Source: Mesorhizobium sp. M4B.F.Ca.ET.203.01.1.1 (lineage in GTDB: Bacteria; Pseudomonadota; Alphaproteobacteria; Rhizobiales; Rhizobiaceae). From it: a stretch of DNA of 64,000 nucleotides. A program made the translations under genes and the position numbers. The stretch spans positions 124,001 through 188,000 of the forward strand of contig NZ_SRUO01000002.1 of NCBI RefSeq assembly GCF_004791025.1, in the 5' to 3' direction. The notes under the pieces are model-generated. The model searched no databases. It was not told the origin of the DNA and worked only from the letters and a program-made list of their open reading frames with translations. Below, in pieces: positions 7,229-16,500 of this stretch; the stretch's first letter is position 1; every line of letters starts with the position of its first letter.

Positions 7229-9823
7229 ATGCAAGACGGCACGCTGGGACTCGAACAAGGCCAAATGTCTCGATCCGCTTCATCCACCATTGCAATGCCC
7301 GGCCTCAGCGAGGCCGAAGCACAGGCAAGGCTTGCCACCGAAGGCTTCAACGAAATGCCCAGGCCCAGTCGCCGCACGCCGTTGCGGATTGCCATCGAGG
7401 TCGTGCGCGAGCCAATGCTCGCCCTGCTGTTAGGTGGAGGTAGCGTCTATTTGCTTCTTGGCGATCTCCAGGAGGCGTTGATCCTGCTTGCATTTGCCAC
7501 GTTGTCGGTTGGGATTACCATCGTCCAGGAGGCGCGGACGGAGCGTGTCCTCGAGGCGCTGCGCGACCTGACCAGTCCGCGCGCCCTGGTAATACGCGAC
7601 GGCGAACGCAAGCGGATTGCGGGTCGCGAGGTGGTGCGCGGCGATACGGTCGTGCTGGGCGAGGGGGATCGCGTTCCGGCCGACATCGTGCTCATCCAGA
7701 GCCGGGATATCCAGACCGATGAGTCCTTGCTGACCGGCGAGTCTGTTCCGGTGCGCAAGATTGCTGCCAGGGATGCCGATCTGCCGGCGCAATGCAGGCC
7801 GGGGGGCGACGACCTGCCTTTCGCATTTTCCGGATCACTCATCGTTCGCGGTTCAGGCATTGGCGAAGTTCTGGCAACCGGGCCGCTCAGCCAAATCGGT
7901 GCGATCGGGCAATCGCTGAGCACCATGGAAACCGAGGCACCCCGCCTGCGGCGACAGACAAAACGCCTTGTCGGCATCTTCGCACTTGTCGGCGGCGCCG
8001 TCAGCGTTCTCGCGGTCGTGCTTTATGGCTTGTTGCGGGGCGGATGGCTTGATGCGGTGTTGGCGGGCATTGCGCTCGGCATGTCGATGCTGCCCGAGGA
8101 GTTTCCCATGGTGCTGACAATCTTCATGGCCATGGGTGCCTGGCGCATCTCGCAGGCGCGCGTGCTCACCCGTCGCGCAGCAGCGATCGAGACGCTTGGC
8201 TCGGCAACTGTCCTTTGCACCGACAAGACCGGAACGCTGACCGAAAATCGCATGACAATTGCAGAAATGAGAACGGCCGATGGAAAACTGCTTCGCCTGA
8301 ACAGCTCAAGCAAGGAGATGCCAGCGGCCTTTGCAGAGTTGGTCGAGATCGGCGCGCTTGCCAGTGCCGAAATTCCCTTTGATCCGATGGAAAGGGCATT
8401 CCACAAGCTTGCCCAGGAGCGCCTGGCGAAGCGTGCTGAGGGTGCCGATTGGAAATTGGCCCGCGCCTACGGGTTGCGTCCTGAACTGCTGGCAATGTCG
8501 AACGCCTGGCGGCTATCGGCTGAGGGCAACGACTACCTGATTGCCGCCAAGGGTTCGCCGGAGGCCATCGCGGCACTCTGCCGTCTGCCTGCGGATCGTG
8601 TCGCTTCGCTCAAGGATGTTGTGGACGCCATGGCCACGGAAGGACTGCGCGTCTTGGGCGTCGCGCGTTCCAGCCATGCTGGCGATCAACTGCCGGACAA
8701 GCAGACTGAATTCGAATTTGAATTCTTGGGTCTCGTCGGGCTTGCCGATCCTCTGCGAGCGGAGGTTCCGGACGCGGTGAGCAATTGCCGCTCCGCCGGC
8801 ATCAGAGTGATCATGATCACCGGGGACTATCCCGCGACAGCCAGAGCTATCGCCCGCGGGGCCGGGCTCGACTTCAACGATGTCGTCACCGGCGAAGAGC
8901 TCAAGGCGCAGGATGACGCAGCCCTGTCGGCGCGCGTGAAGACCGCAACGGTGTTCGCGCGGATCATGCCCGAGCAGAAACTGGCAATCGTCAGAGCATT
9001 GAAGGCCAATGGCGAGATCGTTGCCATGACCGGAGACGGCGTCAACGACGCGCCTTCGCTGAAAGCAGCCGACATTGGCATTGCCATGGGAGGGCGCGGC
9101 ACGGACGTCGCGCGGGAGGCGTCTTCCATCGTCCTTCTCGATGATGACTTCGGGTCGATCGTCAAAGCCATCCGGCTGGGCCGCCGCATCTACGACAATT
9201 TGCGCAAGGCAATGGGCTTCATTCTTGCCGTGCACGTACCGATTGCGGGTCTGGCCCTCCTTCCATTGCTGTTTGGGCTGCCTATCCTGTTCGGACCTAT
9301 TCACATTGCCTTTCTGGAGATGGTGATCGATCCGGTCTGCTCCCTGGTCTTTGAAGCGGAGACCGAGGAGGACGACACGATGAGGCGTGCGCCGCGACAT
9401 CCGGAAGCTGCGCTCTTCTCGCGCTCGTTGATCGCGTGGAGCGTTGTGCAGGGCCTGCTGGCATTCGCGCTTGTTGCTGGCATCTTCCTCGTCGCCTTGC
9501 GCTGGGGAATGCCGGAGAATGAGATTCGCGCCCTGACATTCTTCTCGCTGGTGCTGACGATCGTTGGGCTGATTTTCGTCAACCGTACGTTCAGCGAGTC
9601 GCTGCTTGTTGCGTTGATCCGGCCAAACCGATCGCTTGCTTTCGTCGTCGTGGTGGTTGCCGCGGCGCTGGGCGGGACACTTGCATGGCCACTCGCAAGT
9701 GGCCTCTTCCAGTTCGGACCGCTGCACCTGGACGACCTCGCCGTGACGTTGGCGGCCGGGTTGGCAGTGCTGGTCTGCCTTGAGGTCCTGAAACACTTCT
9801 GGCGAGATGGGCTGAAAGCCTGA
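7229..9823 (+). CDS. Cation-translocating P-type ATPase (P2-like)
   Basis: 864-residue ATPase with an N-terminal cation ATPase domain (SEAEAQARLATEGFNEMPRP), actuator motif LTGESVPV, the phosphorylated aspartate Asp332 in CTDKTGTLTENRM, nucleotide-binding residues KGSPEAI and the hinge MTGDGVNDAPSLKAADIGIA. About ten membrane segments are visible. The fourth segment carries PEEFPM instead of the calcium-pump PEGLP, so the transported ion cannot be assigned. The start could be ATG 7229 or ATG 7265 (MSRSAS). It follows the nuclease by 38 bp and precedes phosphoketolase. It is one of three P-type ATPases in the window. Confidence 0.88.
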   Translation: MQDGTLGLEQGQMSRSASSTIAMPGLSEAEAQARLATEGFNEMPRPSRRTPLRIAIEVVREPMLALLLGGGSVYLLLGDLQEALILLAFATLSVGITIVQEARTERVLEALRDLTSPRALVIRDGERKRIAGREVVRGDTVVLGEGDRVPADIVLIQSRDIQTDESLLTGESVPVRKIAARDADLPAQCRPGGDDLPFAFSGSLIVRGSGIGEVLATGPLSQIGAIGQSLSTMETEAPRLRRQTKRLVGIFALVGGAVSVLAVVLYGLLRGGWLDAVLAGIALGMSMLPEEFPMVLTIFMAMGAWRISQARVLTRRAAAIETLGSATVLCTDKTGTLTENRMTIAEMRTADGKLLRLNSSSKEMPAAFAELVEIGALASAEIPFDPMERAFHKLAQERLAKRAEGADWKLARAYGLRPELLAMSNAWRLSAEGNDYLIAAKGSPEAIAALCRLPADRVASLKDVVDAMATEGLRVLGVARSSHAGDQLPDKQTEFEFEFLGLVGLADPLRAEVPDAVSNCRSAGIRVIMITGDYPATARAIARGAGLDFNDVVTGEELKAQDDAALSARVKTATVFARIMPEQKLAIVRALKANGEIVAMTGDGVNDAPSLKAADIGIAMGGRGTDVAREASSIVLLDDDFGSIVKAIRLGRRIYDNLRKAMGFILAVHVPIAGLALLPLLFGLPILFGPIHIAFLEMVIDPVCSLVFEAETEEDDTMRRAPRHPEAALFSRSLIAWSVVQGLLAFALVAGIFLVALRWGMPENEIRALTFFSLVLTIVGLIFVNRTFSESLLVALIRPNRSLAFVVVVVAAALGGTLAWPLASGLFQFGPLHLDDLAVTLAAGLAVLVCLEVLKHFWRDGLKA

Positions 9824-10005
9824 TTGTTGGTGGCAGTATGACCGCGGTTCCAACCAGCGCGACGCCCAGCTTGCACAATGCTAGCGATGCAGCGAGCGGC
9901 CGCGCCGATCAGGTGATGAACTGAAAGTCGCGCGATGCGTTGGTGGCCCATGGCCAACGCGGAATCCCCGGGCTTTCGCAAAATGAGACAACGGAGCCAA
10001 GTAAG

Positions 10006-12393
10006 ATGACCGGACAATCGGCAAAAACAGTCAACAGCAACAAACGGATGTCGGACCAGGAGTTGCACGACGTTGACGCCTATTGGCGCGCCGCCAACTA
10101 TCTTACGATCGGGCAAATCTACCTGCTCGACAATCCGCTGCTTCGGGAGCCCTTGAAGCTGGAACATGTCAAGCCGCGGCTGCTAGGGCACTGGGGGACT
10201 TCGCCCGGCCTGAGCTTCATCTACGCCCATCTCAACCGCGCGATCCGGCTCAGGGATGCAAACATGGTCTACGTCTGCGGCCCAGGCCATGGCGGTCCGG
10301 CCATGGTCGCCAACACCTATCTCGAGGGCATCTACAGCGAGCTCAATCCCGACGTATCTCTGGACGAAGAAGGCATGCGCAAGCTGTTTCGGCAGTTCTC
10401 TTTTCCGGGCGGGATTCCGAGCCATGCTGCACCGGATGTCCCGGGCTCGATCCATGAGGGTGGCGAATTGGGCTACGCGCTTTCGCATGCTTTTGGCGCA
10501 GCCTTCGACAATCCGGATCTCATCGTCGCCTGCGTGGTCGGCGACGGCGAGGCGGAAACCGGGCCACTTGCCACCGCCTGGCATTCCAACAAGTTCCTCA
10601 ACCCGGCGCGCGACGGCGCGGTGCTGCCGATCCTGCATCTCAACGGCTACAAGATTGCCAACCCGACCATCCTTGCCCGCATCCCGGAAGACGAATTGCG
10701 CGCCTTGTTCGTCGGCTACGGTTACGAGCCGCTGTTCGTCGAAGGCCATGAACCGGGGGCAATGCATGAGAGGATGGCGGTTGTGATCGATGATGCGCTC
10801 GACCGCATCGGGGCAATCCAGGGCGAGGCTCGCGGCGGTGGCGAAATTGCAAAACGCCGGCCGAAGTGGCCAGTGATCGTGCTGCGAAGCCCCAAAGGCT
10901 GGACCGGCCCGAAGGAAGTCGACGGGCTGAAAACCGAAGGCTTCTGGCGCGCCCATCAGGTTCCCTTGTCCGGCCTTGCGGAAAACCCCGAGCATTTGAA
11001 GATGCTCGAAGAGTGGATGAGGAGCTATCGGCCTGAAGAACTGTTCGATGCGATGGGTGCGCCTGTGGCCACGATACGTGCCACTGCTCCGCAAGGTACG
11101 AGGCGAATGGGCGCCAACCCGCATGCCAATGGCGGCTTGCTGCGCCGGTCCCTTGAACTGCCCAGACTGCGCGACCATGGCATTTCCGTTGAACGGCCCG
11201 GCGCGGTGAAGGCCGAGTCAACGCGAGTGATGGGCAAATTCCTGCGCGCCGTGATGGAACTGAACGATGGCGCGAAGAACTTCCGCATCGTCGGCCCGGA
11301 CGAGACGGCTTCGAACCGGCTGCAAGACGTGTTCGAGGTTACCGAGCGCGCCTGGATGGAAACGATCCTGCCCGAGGATGTTCATCTCGGGCGCGACGGA
11401 AGGGTTCTGGAGATTCTCTCGGAACACACCTGCCAGGGCTGGCTTGAAGGCTACCTGCTGACCGGTCGGCACGGCTTCTTCTCCTGCTACGAGGCGTTCA
11501 TCCACATCGTCGATTCGATGTTCAACCAGCATGCGAAATGGCTGGATGCATGTCGTGAAATTCCCTGGCGACGGTCGGTGGCGTCGCTAAACTACCTGTT
11601 GTCGAGTCATGTCTGGCACCAGGAACACAATGGCTTCAGCCATCAGGATCCCGGCTTCATTGATGTCGCCCTCAACAAGAAGGCCGATATCGTGCGCGTC
11701 TACCTGCCGCCGGACGCCAACAGTCTGCTCTGCGTGACCGAGCATGTGCTGCAGACATGGGACCGCATCAACGTCATCGTGGCCGGCAAGCCGCCGTCAT
11801 GGCAGTGGCTTTCGATGGACAAGGCGATCGTTCACTGCAAAGCGGGCATCGGCATTTGGGATTGGGCTTCAACTGACGGCGGAGCAGAGCCGGACGTGGT
11901 CTTGGCCTGCGCCGGCGACGTTCCGACCCTGGAGACGCTGGCGGCCGTCCAGATACTCAGGCACCATGTTCCGCAGCTTCGGATCAGGGTGGTCAACGTG
12001 GTCGACCTGATGACGCTGCACCCCAGGGAGCATCACCCGCACGGGCTGTCGGATCGCGACTTCGACGCGTTGTTCACCAAAGAAAAACCGGTCATCTTTG
12101 CCTACCATGGCTACCCCTGGACGATCCATCGGCTGACCTATCGGCGCACCAACCACGACAATATCCACGTGCGCGGCTACAACGAGGAAGGCACGACGAC
12201 GACGCCTTTCGACATGACGGTTCTGAACGGCCTGGACAGATATCATCTGGTGCTGAGTGTCCTTGACCGTATCCCTGAGCCGACCGGAGTCGGACTGAAA
12301 CAGATCATGGAAGGCAAGCTGATCGAGCACCAAGCTTATATCCGCGCCCATGGACAGGATATGCCGGAGATCCTCGGCTGGAAGTGGGAGTAG
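10006..12393 (+). CDS. xfp: Phosphoketolase
   Basis: 795-residue thiamine diphosphate enzyme that splits xylulose 5-phosphate (and often fructose 6-phosphate) with phosphate into acetyl phosphate and an aldose phosphate. [17 protein letters not shown] near residue 92 and [20 protein letters not shown] near 177 are signature motifs, and [20 protein letters not shown] is the conserved C-terminal block. The ATG at 10006 follows GGAG; upstream codons in the frame are not family-like. Acetate kinase follows 70 bp downstream, so the pair turns sugar phosphate into acetate with one ATP. That suits energy supply when respiration is limited. No FixK box was found directly upstream. Confidence 0.95.
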   Translation: MTGQSAKTVNSNKRMSDQELHDVDAYWRAANYLTIGQIYLLDNPLLREPLKLEHVKPRLLGHWGTSPGLSFIYAHLNRAIRLRDANMVYVCGPGHGGPAMVANTYLEGIYSELNPDVSLDEEGMRKLFRQFSFPGGIPSHAAPDVPGSIHEGGELGYALSHAFGAAFDNPDLIVACVVGDGEAETGPLATAWHSNKFLNPARDGAVLPILHLNGYKIANPTILARIPEDELRALFVGYGYEPLFVEGHEPGAMHERMAVVIDDALDRIGAIQGEARGGGEIAKRRPKWPVIVLRSPKGWTGPKEVDGLKTEGFWRAHQVPLSGLAENPEHLKMLEEWMRSYRPEELFDAMGAPVATIRATAPQGTRRMGANPHANGGLLRRSLELPRLRDHGISVERPGAVKAESTRVMGKFLRAVMELNDGAKNFRIVGPDETASNRLQDVFEVTERAWMETILPEDVHLGRDGRVLEILSEHTCQGWLEGYLLTGRHGFFSCYEAFIHIVDSMFNQHAKWLDACREIPWRRSVASLNYLLSSHVWHQEHNGFSHQDPGFIDVALNKKADIVRVYLPPDANSLLCVTEHVLQTWDRINVIVAGKPPSWQWLSMDKAIVHCKAGIGIWDWASTDGGAEPDVVLACAGDVPTLETLAAVQILRHHVPQLRIRVVNVVDLMTLHPREHHPHGLSDRDFDALFTKEKPVIFAYHGYPWTIHRLTYRRTNHDNIHVRGYNEEGTTTTPFDMTVLNGLDRYHLVLSVLDRIPEPTGVGLKQIMEGKLIEHQAYIRAHGQDMPEILGWKWE

Positions 12394-12463
12394 TAGCCGG
12401 TGGAAATCAGTGCGGCGAACGGATCGGCAGTCGGGGTCCGTTGGCGGGCGCGGCGGACAGATC

Positions 12464-13630
12464 ATGAATGACGCGATTCTTGTCCTTAACGGTGGCTCGT
12501 CGAGTCTGAAATTCGCGGTGTTTCAGCAGCGTGACGACCTTCACCTGCTGGTGCGCGGCAGCATATCGTCAATCCGGCAACGTCCACGGCTTCACGTCGC
12601 TCCAACGGCGCTGTCGTCCGGGATCGATCGGAGCTTGGGCGCAGGGTCGATCGATATCGCCAGCGCATTCGAAGTCGTGGGCTCCTTGCTTGCGGACCGC
12701 GGACTCCTGCGCCAGATCGGCAAGGTCGGTCACAGGATCGTTCATGGCGGACAGAGTTTTTCCAAAGCAGCCATCCTTGATGAAGAGACGACGAAGGCCT
12801 TGCATCTGCTGGAGCCGCTCGCCCCGATCCACCAGGCCATCAATCTCGAAATCGTCAGCTTGGCAGCTCGGCTATTGCCTGACGCCCTCCAGGTCGGATG
12901 CTTCGATACGGCCTTCCACGCGCGGCGGCCGGAACTTGCCAAGCTCTATGGCTTGCCGCGCGAGTTCTCGGAACAAGGCGTGATTGCCTACGGCTTTCAC
13001 GGACTTTCCTACAGCCACGTCGCAACGAAACTTCGCAGCCGCTACGGCGCAAGCGCCGGCGGCCGGGTGATCGTTGCCCACCTGGGCAGCGGAGCAAGCC
13101 TATGTGCGATGAAGACGGGGGCAAGCGTCGCCACCACTATGGGGTTCTCAACGCTTGATGGCCTCATCATGAGCACACGTTGCGGCACGGTCGACCCTGG
13201 CGTGATCCTGTACCTGTTGCAGGACCAAAAGCTGTCATTGGGTGAGCTGTCCAACCTTCTCTACGAGGAATCCGGTCTGCTGGGTGTCTCCGGCATCTCG
13301 GGCGATATGCAGACATTGCTGGGCTCGAGCGACCCTGCAGCCGCGCGAGCCGTCGATCTCTTCATCTATCGTGTCGGGCGCGAGATCGGGTCACTTGCCG
13401 CGGCCCTTGGAGGTCTCGATACCCTCGTCTTCACCGCCGGCATTGGCGAGCACGCACCTGTGATCCGGCAAAAGATCTGCGAAGCCGCCGAATGGCTTGG
13501 CGTTGCGGTCGACAATGATTTGAACCAGAACGACGAAGGATTGGTCAGCAGCCCGCAGTCCCGGGTCGACGTCCTTGTCATTCCCGCAGACGAGGAAGCC
13601 GCCGTCGCCAGGGAAATCCTCGACGTCTGA
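12464..13630 (+). CDS. ackA: Acetate kinase
   Basis: 388-residue kinase that moves phosphate from acetyl phosphate to ADP. LVLNGGSSSLKFAVF at residues 6-20 is the acetate kinase signature, followed by GHRIVHGGQSF, YGFHGLSY, AHLGSGASLCAM and MGFSTLDGLIMSTRCGTVDP, which carry the substrate and catalytic Arg and Asp residues. The ATG at 12464 was chosen because the signature begins almost at once. It follows phosphoketolase and probably shares its transcript. The protein is a little shorter than the usual 400 residues but all motifs are present. Confidence 0.95.
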   Translation: MNDAILVLNGGSSSLKFAVFQQRDDLHLLVRGSISSIRQRPRLHVAPTALSSGIDRSLGAGSIDIASAFEVVGSLLADRGLLRQIGKVGHRIVHGGQSFSKAAILDEETTKALHLLEPLAPIHQAINLEIVSLAARLLPDALQVGCFDTAFHARRPELAKLYGLPREFSEQGVIAYGFHGLSYSHVATKLRSRYGASAGGRVIVAHLGSGASLCAMKTGASVATTMGFSTLDGLIMSTRCGTVDPGVILYLLQDQKLSLGELSNLLYEESGLLGVSGISGDMQTLLGSSDPAAARAVDLFIYRVGREIGSLAAALGGLDTLVFTAGIGEHAPVIRQKICEAAEWLGVAVDNDLNQNDEGLVSSPQSRVDVLVIPADEEAAVAREILDV

Positions 13631-13673
13631 ACAAGAGCTTCGCTGCCGGCCCGCATCTGCGCGAGACCGGTCG

Positions 13674-14189
13674 TTACCGGGGCAGGGGGGTGCCGAGCTT
13701 TCGCCGAACCAGGAGAAGTGTCGGGTCGTCGGGGTCTGTGGTGACAGTGAATCCCATGTCGCGCTCAAGCTCGATTGCAGCGCGATTCTCACGGCTTTCG
13801 ATCGACTCGATTGTCTCGAGGCCGATCCCGTCGGCCCACCTTGCGATATAGGCAAGCAGTTCCCAGCCGACGCCGAGATTCTTGCGGTCCTGGCGAATGC
13901 AGATAGCGACTTCGCCGCGCCGGTCGGCAGCGTCGCTGGCGAGTGTCGCCACTGCGATCAACGCTCCGTCAGTCGAGAACGCGAGAAAGTTATTGATATG
14001 CGGATCGTCGGAGCGAGTCATCGCTACCAGCCGTTCATGCGAGACCTCTTTCACTCCACCGAGAAAGCGGAAGCGCAGATCTTGCGGCGTCACATGGGTG
14101 AAGAACTCCGCCAGGGCGGGCTCATCTTCGGGGCGTGCGCGGCGTACATCGAAGCGAAACCCGGTATGCGTGGAAAGCGTGCTAACCAT
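13674..14189 (-). CDS. GNAT-family N-acetyltransferase
   Basis: 171-residue GNAT fold. DVRRARPEDEPALAEFF starts the fold, and EVAICIRQDRKNLGVGWELL contains the acetyl-CoA loop, in the form (R/Q)xxGxGxx/(N)LGVGWELL. The region VTPQDLRFRFLGG is shared with the GNAT domain at the C terminus of the acyl-CoA ligase fusion at 32165-34897 (SPDDLRLRFLS and GHGLGWELL), so the two are related. Such domains in Pat-type enzymes acetylate protein lysines; a protein substrate here is only inferred. It sits between acetate kinase and fixK, on the opposite strand to ackA. Confidence 0.8.
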   Translation of the reverse strand: MVSTLSTHTGFRFDVRRARPEDEPALAEFFTHVTPQDLRFRFLGGVKEVSHERLVAMTRSDDPHINNFLAFSTDGALIAVATLASDAADRRGEVAICIRQDRKNLGVGWELLAYIARWADGIGLETIESIESRENRAAIELERDMGFTVTTDPDDPTLLLVRRKLGTPLPR

Positions 14190-14253
14190 CGTTATATATG
14201 GTCTCCGATCCGAGGTGCGGCGCCGTTGTCCTGTCTCTCCAAGGCGCGCGACC

Positions 14254-14901
14254 TCACTCGCTCATGTATTGAAGCGCGTCCTGCTTGACGATTTCTATGC
14301 TGCGCAGGTTCAGCAGGCGGATGACGCCCTTGTCCTTCAGCCGGGTGAAGACTCGCGACACGGTCTCGATCGTGAGTCCGAGATAGTCGCCGATATCCGC
14401 GCGAGACATCGGCAGATCGACCTGCCGCAATCCGCCTTGCCGCTCTGCCATGTCGACCAGGAACGCGGCCACCCGTTCGATGGCATTCTGGCGACCGAGG
14501 ACCAGGAGGTGTTCCTGCGCCCTGGTCAAACCTTTGAGGGCCAGGGGCAGCAACTGGCGCGAGACATCCGCCCCGGCAGCGAACCGATAGACCCGGATGC
14601 CGGTCGCGTTGATTGCTTCGGCGAAGAAATGATGTGTCGCGTCGGCTTCGAAACCGAATGTCTCGCCAGCCAAATGGAAGGCACTTATCTGCCGGCGGCC
14701 GTCGGCAAGGAGGCGATAGATGCGGACGGCGCCGAACTCGACCTGGTAGAGAGCTCCGGCCTTTTCCCCCTGCGCATAGATTTCCGACCCGGCCGGGTAG
14801 AAGTTGATGGGCTGCAACGGCACGCTGTCCAGAACTGCCGGGAGGCTCGACTGTGGCACGTGTGGCGGCAGTGAAATTGTGGAGGTCGTGTGAGCGTACA
14901 T
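14254..14901 (-). CDS. fixK: FixK-like CRP/FNR-family transcriptional regulator
   Basis: 215-residue regulator with an N-terminal cyclic-nucleotide-binding-like domain (about 30-120) and a C-terminal winged helix (about 140-210). The recognition helix reads LTIETVSRVFTRLKDKG with Glu179, Ser182 and Arg183, the E-SR set that reads TTGA half-sites in FNR and FixK. The whole protein contains no cysteine, so it cannot hold the oxygen-labile FeS cluster of FNR or FnrN; that makes it FixK-type and dependent on FixLJ for oxygen information. A FixJ-box-like element lies 72-87 bp upstream of the start. It is the obvious candidate to bind the twenty TTGA-N6-TCAA sites listed here. Confidence 0.85.
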   Translation of the reverse strand: MYAHTTSTISLPPHVPQSSLPAVLDSVPLQPINFYPAGSEIYAQGEKAGALYQVEFGAVRIYRLLADGRRQISAFHLAGETFGFEADATHHFFAEAINATGIRVYRFAAGADVSRQLLPLALKGLTRAQEHLLVLGRQNAIERVAAFLVDMAERQGGLRQVDLPMSRADIGDYLGLTIETVSRVFTRLKDKGVIRLLNLRSIEIVKQDALQYMSE

Positions 14902-15312
14902 GGCTGCTTCTCCGTGATCCGTGGCATCAGCAATCGCGCGAATCGGAGGAAAGCGAAATTCGGTTAAGTCCCTACGGGAAACTACTTAGTGGGGGGACCC
15001 AGACGACATTGCATCCGCCGAGGATGGCATGGGCGCCACTGTTTGCCTTAACGCCAAAAAGACGGACTTTGCGATGTTGGCATGAGGAGAGCTGGCTGCA
15101 TCGCAATTGCATCATCAAGGTGGTCGGCGCAGGCCGCGGGGGCAGCATTGTTGGGTGTGCTCGAAGCCCGCACCGACCGAGGCGGCAGGGGCCGCCTTGG
15201 TTGCGCTACAACATGTGAGAAAACCAGGAACCTGCCCGAACGCCGAACTTGGCCTTATGCACATACTTAGGTTCTGCGCGCCTGAATGGATTGGAAATAT
15301 CCACGGTAAGAT
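14902..15312. other. Intergenic stretch between fixK and the SyrA-like gene
   Basis: Holds the fixK promoter region with the FixJ-like element at 14973-14988. From about 15000 to 15312 no coding region, RNA gene or clear hairpin was recognised. Confidence 0.5.
14973..14988 (-). promoter_or_regulatory. FixJ-box-like element in the fixK promoter
   Basis: On the minus strand the sequence reads TAAGTAGTTTCCCGTA, which resembles, from memory, the phospho-FixJ binding element of rhizobial fixK promoters (TAAGTA-TTTCCC-TA). It lies 72-87 bp upstream of the fixK ATG, a fitting place for an activator. The match was not checked against a published matrix. Confidence 0.5.
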
Positions 15313-15326
15313 TTGATTCAACTCAA
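15313..15326. promoter_or_regulatory. FixK/FNR-type box
   Basis: TTGATTCAACTCAA, 61 bp before the start at 15388. It probably drives the SyrA-like gene and the phosphoesterase and kinase-Usp genes behind it. Confidence 0.75.
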
Positions 15327-15387
15327 AGCGCGGGTGCCCCCGGAGGTTGTTGAAAGCCCTGTCGCTAAATGATCGGGGCAGGCCGCC

Positions 15388-15636
15388 ATGTATTTTCCGC
15401 AATTTCTGGTGGGCATGCTCGTGACGTCGTTTGTCGTGGCGATCTGGATCGGTGTGGAAACAGGTTCGGGTTGGGTCGCACTCGGTGGGGCTTTGCTCAC
15501 ATTGGTCGTCCTGCAAGTTGGATATGTCCTCCTGATCATTCGCTTGGTCCTCAACCAGATACCGAAAACGGGAGCGGCGGCCTCGGCTTCGGTGAACCCG
15601 GCGCCACCGCTCCGCGGAGACGGGGTCTCGCTTTAG
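15388..15636 (+). CDS. Small two-helix membrane protein, SyrA/ExoX-like
   Basis: 82-residue protein with two predicted membrane helices, FLVGMLVTSFVVAIWIGV (about 6-23) and ALGGALLTLVVLQVGYVLLI (about 31-50), then a polar tail. Size, helix layout and the LQVGYVL motif recall the SyrA/ExoX proteins that lower or alter exopolysaccharide synthesis in rhizobia; this is a pattern match, not a firm assignment. A FixK box lies 61 bp upstream. The phosphoesterase gene starts 104 bp downstream on the same strand, so an operon with the kinase-Usp gene is likely. Confidence 0.6.
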   Translation: MYFPQFLVGMLVTSFVVAIWIGVETGSGWVALGGALLTLVVLQVGYVLLIIRLVLNQIPKTGAAASASVNPAPPLRGDGVSL

Positions 15637-15740
15637 GCGAGCGAAGCACGAGGGTTGTTGGACCGCATGCGGTCCCATTGACTTTGTTAGCGCCGTTGTT
15701 TGACTGGTAGGGCGAGCTTGCAAGGTCCAGATGGAAACGA

Positions 15741-16481
15741 ATGCGCATCGCGATCCTGTCTGACATCCATTCCAACCGCGAGGCGCTCGATGCGGTTCTC
15801 GAGGTGGTTGGCGAGCGCGGATGGGACGAGTTGGTATTGCTTGGCGATCTGGTTGGCTACGGGCCCGACCCAGTCTATGCGCTCGAGACGGCTGCGGACC
15901 TGGTCGATCGAGGCGCGCTCTGCGTCATGGGAAACCATGACGAAGCGATAGCCTTCAACAGGGGCGGCATGACGGAGAATGCTCGGACAGCGGCCAGTTG
16001 GACGCGTGAGCGTTTGACCTCGGCGCATGTCGATTTCCTGTCCCGTTTGCCGGTGTCGTTGACGTCGGAAGACCGGCAATATGTTCACGCCAGCGCCGAA
16101 CGGCCGGGAAAATGGCTATACATCCGCGACGTGGATTCAGCAGAGCGCTGCCTGTCTTCAAGCGTGGCCCGTTTCGTCTTCTGCGGCCACACCCATATTC
16201 CGGCCATCTACTACGCGCTGCCAGGTCGCCGGCCGATCTGTTTTCAACCGCTGGCCAATGTGGCTGCGCCGTTGTCCGCGGTCGGACAGCTCGTCGTGAA
16301 CGTCGGAGCGGTCGGCCAGCCTCGCGACGGCAATCCGGCGGCCTGCTTCGCCCTCGTCGATACGCAGCGGCACGAGGCCTCCATGATCCGTGTGCCTTAC
16401 GACTACGAAGAGACCGCCCGAAAGATTGCTGACTCTGGGTTGCCGGCATGGCTGGGCATGCGATTGAAGATCGGACGATAG
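15741..16481 (+). CDS. Calcineurin-like metallophosphoesterase
   Basis: 246-residue phosphoesterase of the YfcE/diadenosine tetraphosphatase-like group. Metal-binding motifs appear in family order: LSDIHSN with Asp8 and His10, LGDLVGYGPDP with Asp36, MGNHDE with Asn65 and His66, and FCGHTHIP. It is expected to be a two-metal phosphatase or nucleotide phosphodiesterase in the cytoplasm; the substrate is not evident. The kinase-Usp gene starts 19 bp downstream, suggesting that the two act on one signalling path. It could dephosphorylate proteins or remove a stress nucleotide; both are inference. Confidence 0.85.
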   Translation: MRIAILSDIHSNREALDAVLEVVGERGWDELVLLGDLVGYGPDPVYALETAADLVDRGALCVMGNHDEAIAFNRGGMTENARTAASWTRERLTSAHVDFLSRLPVSLTSEDRQYVHASAERPGKWLYIRDVDSAERCLSSSVARFVFCGHTHIPAIYYALPGRRPICFQPLANVAAPLSAVGQLVVNVGAVGQPRDGNPAACFALVDTQRHEASMIRVPYDYEETARKIADSGLPAWLGMRLKIGR

Positions 16482-16500
16482 GGTTGTTGGAGACGATCGG

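Noticed and set aside
8513..9853. 446-codon open frame on the minus strand within the P-type ATPase gene
   Set aside because: Antisense to a complete ATPase; composition is that of a shadow frame and no motif is recognised.
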